From Gammaproteobacteria bacterium (GTDB lineage: Bacteria; Pseudomonadota; Gammaproteobacteria; Steroidobacterales; Rariloculaceae), in the NCBI GenBank assembly GCA_022820625.1, contig JAJEFE010000025.1, positions 1 through 34,424 on the forward strand: 34,424 nucleotides of DNA, given 5' to 3'. How positions within the stretch are numbered: position 1 is the first letter of the stretch; every line of letters begins with the position of its first letter. Below, in pieces: positions 34,332 to 34,424 of this stretch. Below the pieces are notes generated by a model. The model saw only the letters and a list, made by a program, of their open reading frames with translations. It was not told the origin of the DNA and made no database searches. The position numbers and the translations under genes are program-made.

Positions 34332-34424
34332 TCGTTTTTTCGGCGGCGTCTTCTTCGGAAACCTTCCTCAAAAAAACTTCTTCGTTTTCTTCGGTCCCTT
34401 GTACATCAGCGCGCCGACCCGGTT
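34318..34424 (-). other. Window-edge segment, possible partial gene
   Basis: Two minus-strand frames are open from the window edge. One ends at TGA 34368-34370 and would give the basic C-terminus ALMYKGPKKTKKFF. The other ends at TGA 34318-34320 and is Glu-rich. The DNA is low in complexity (purine-rich on the minus strand). I cannot tell which frame, if any, is coding, nor name the protein. Confidence 0.25.

Overview
This looks like a GC-rich chromosomal segment of an aerobic Gram-negative heterotroph, most likely a gammaproteobacterium. The reasons are the rplU-rpmA-obgE cluster with an ispB-type polyprenyl diphosphate synthase divergent from it, a DUF1244 protein, lipoprotein and Tat-type signal peptides, and an outer-membrane beta-barrel protein. 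The taxonomic call is inference; no rRNA is present. One tRNA gene, tRNA-Pro(CGG), is present. I see no CRISPR array and no complete insertion sequence.

Layout. (1) 250-3609, minus strand: MATE transporter, then rplU, rpmA and obgE, with a good sigma70-like promoter for rplU overlapping the end of the MATE gene. (2) 3688-7170, plus strand: polyprenyl diphosphate synthase, nitroreductase-fold protein and a lipoprotein sulfatase with unusual active-site residues. (3) 7271-8333, minus strand: DUF1244 protein and a GST-like protein, divergent from an exported PQQ-type dehydrogenase (8453-10441). (4) 10589-12784, minus: CBM9-like/DUF5916 outer-membrane protein, divergent from a PaaZ/BoxD-like aldehyde dehydrogenase and a gamma-glutamyltransferase lipoprotein (13013-16573). 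(5) 16608-18275, minus: L-lactate permease family protein, divergent from the first copy of an exported protein family of unknown function (18473-19525). (6) 19635-22262: tRNA-Pro, an SdiA-regulated-like beta-propeller, and a Fic protein with an N-terminal HTH-like region and an elaborate operator. (7) 22348-26412, minus: serine beta-lactamase-like hydrolase, alkylsulfatase-like metallo-hydrolase and Tat-type amidohydrolase, probably an operon. (8) 26528-31985: a decayed NHL-repeat gene, an MDR dehydrogenase with a signal peptide, a 52-residue membrane-anchored small protein, a right-handed beta-helix protein and a Tat-type SDR. (9) 32139-34424: DUF6152 protein divergent from the second copy of the paralogous family, then a truncated metallo-beta-lactamase gene that breaks at what may be the end of a mobile element running off the window.

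How the genes fit together. Apart from the housekeeping ribosomal/quinone block, the window is dominated by exported enzymes: sulfatase, PQQ dehydrogenase, gamma-glutamyltransferase, three hydrolases, beta-helix protein and two dehydrogenases that are normally cytoplasmic. This suggests a cell that processes polymers, esters, sulfated compounds and alcohols in its periplasm and imports small acids. The least explained parts are the duplicated exported family with its conserved leader and DUF6152 neighbour, the Fic protein lacking the catalytic histidine, and the variant sulfatase.

No stretch longer than 300 bases is without a gene. The longest gene-free pieces are 1-249 (downstream of obgE; nothing recognised), 28255-28496, 30789-31019 and 12785-13012 (mainly upstream regions).
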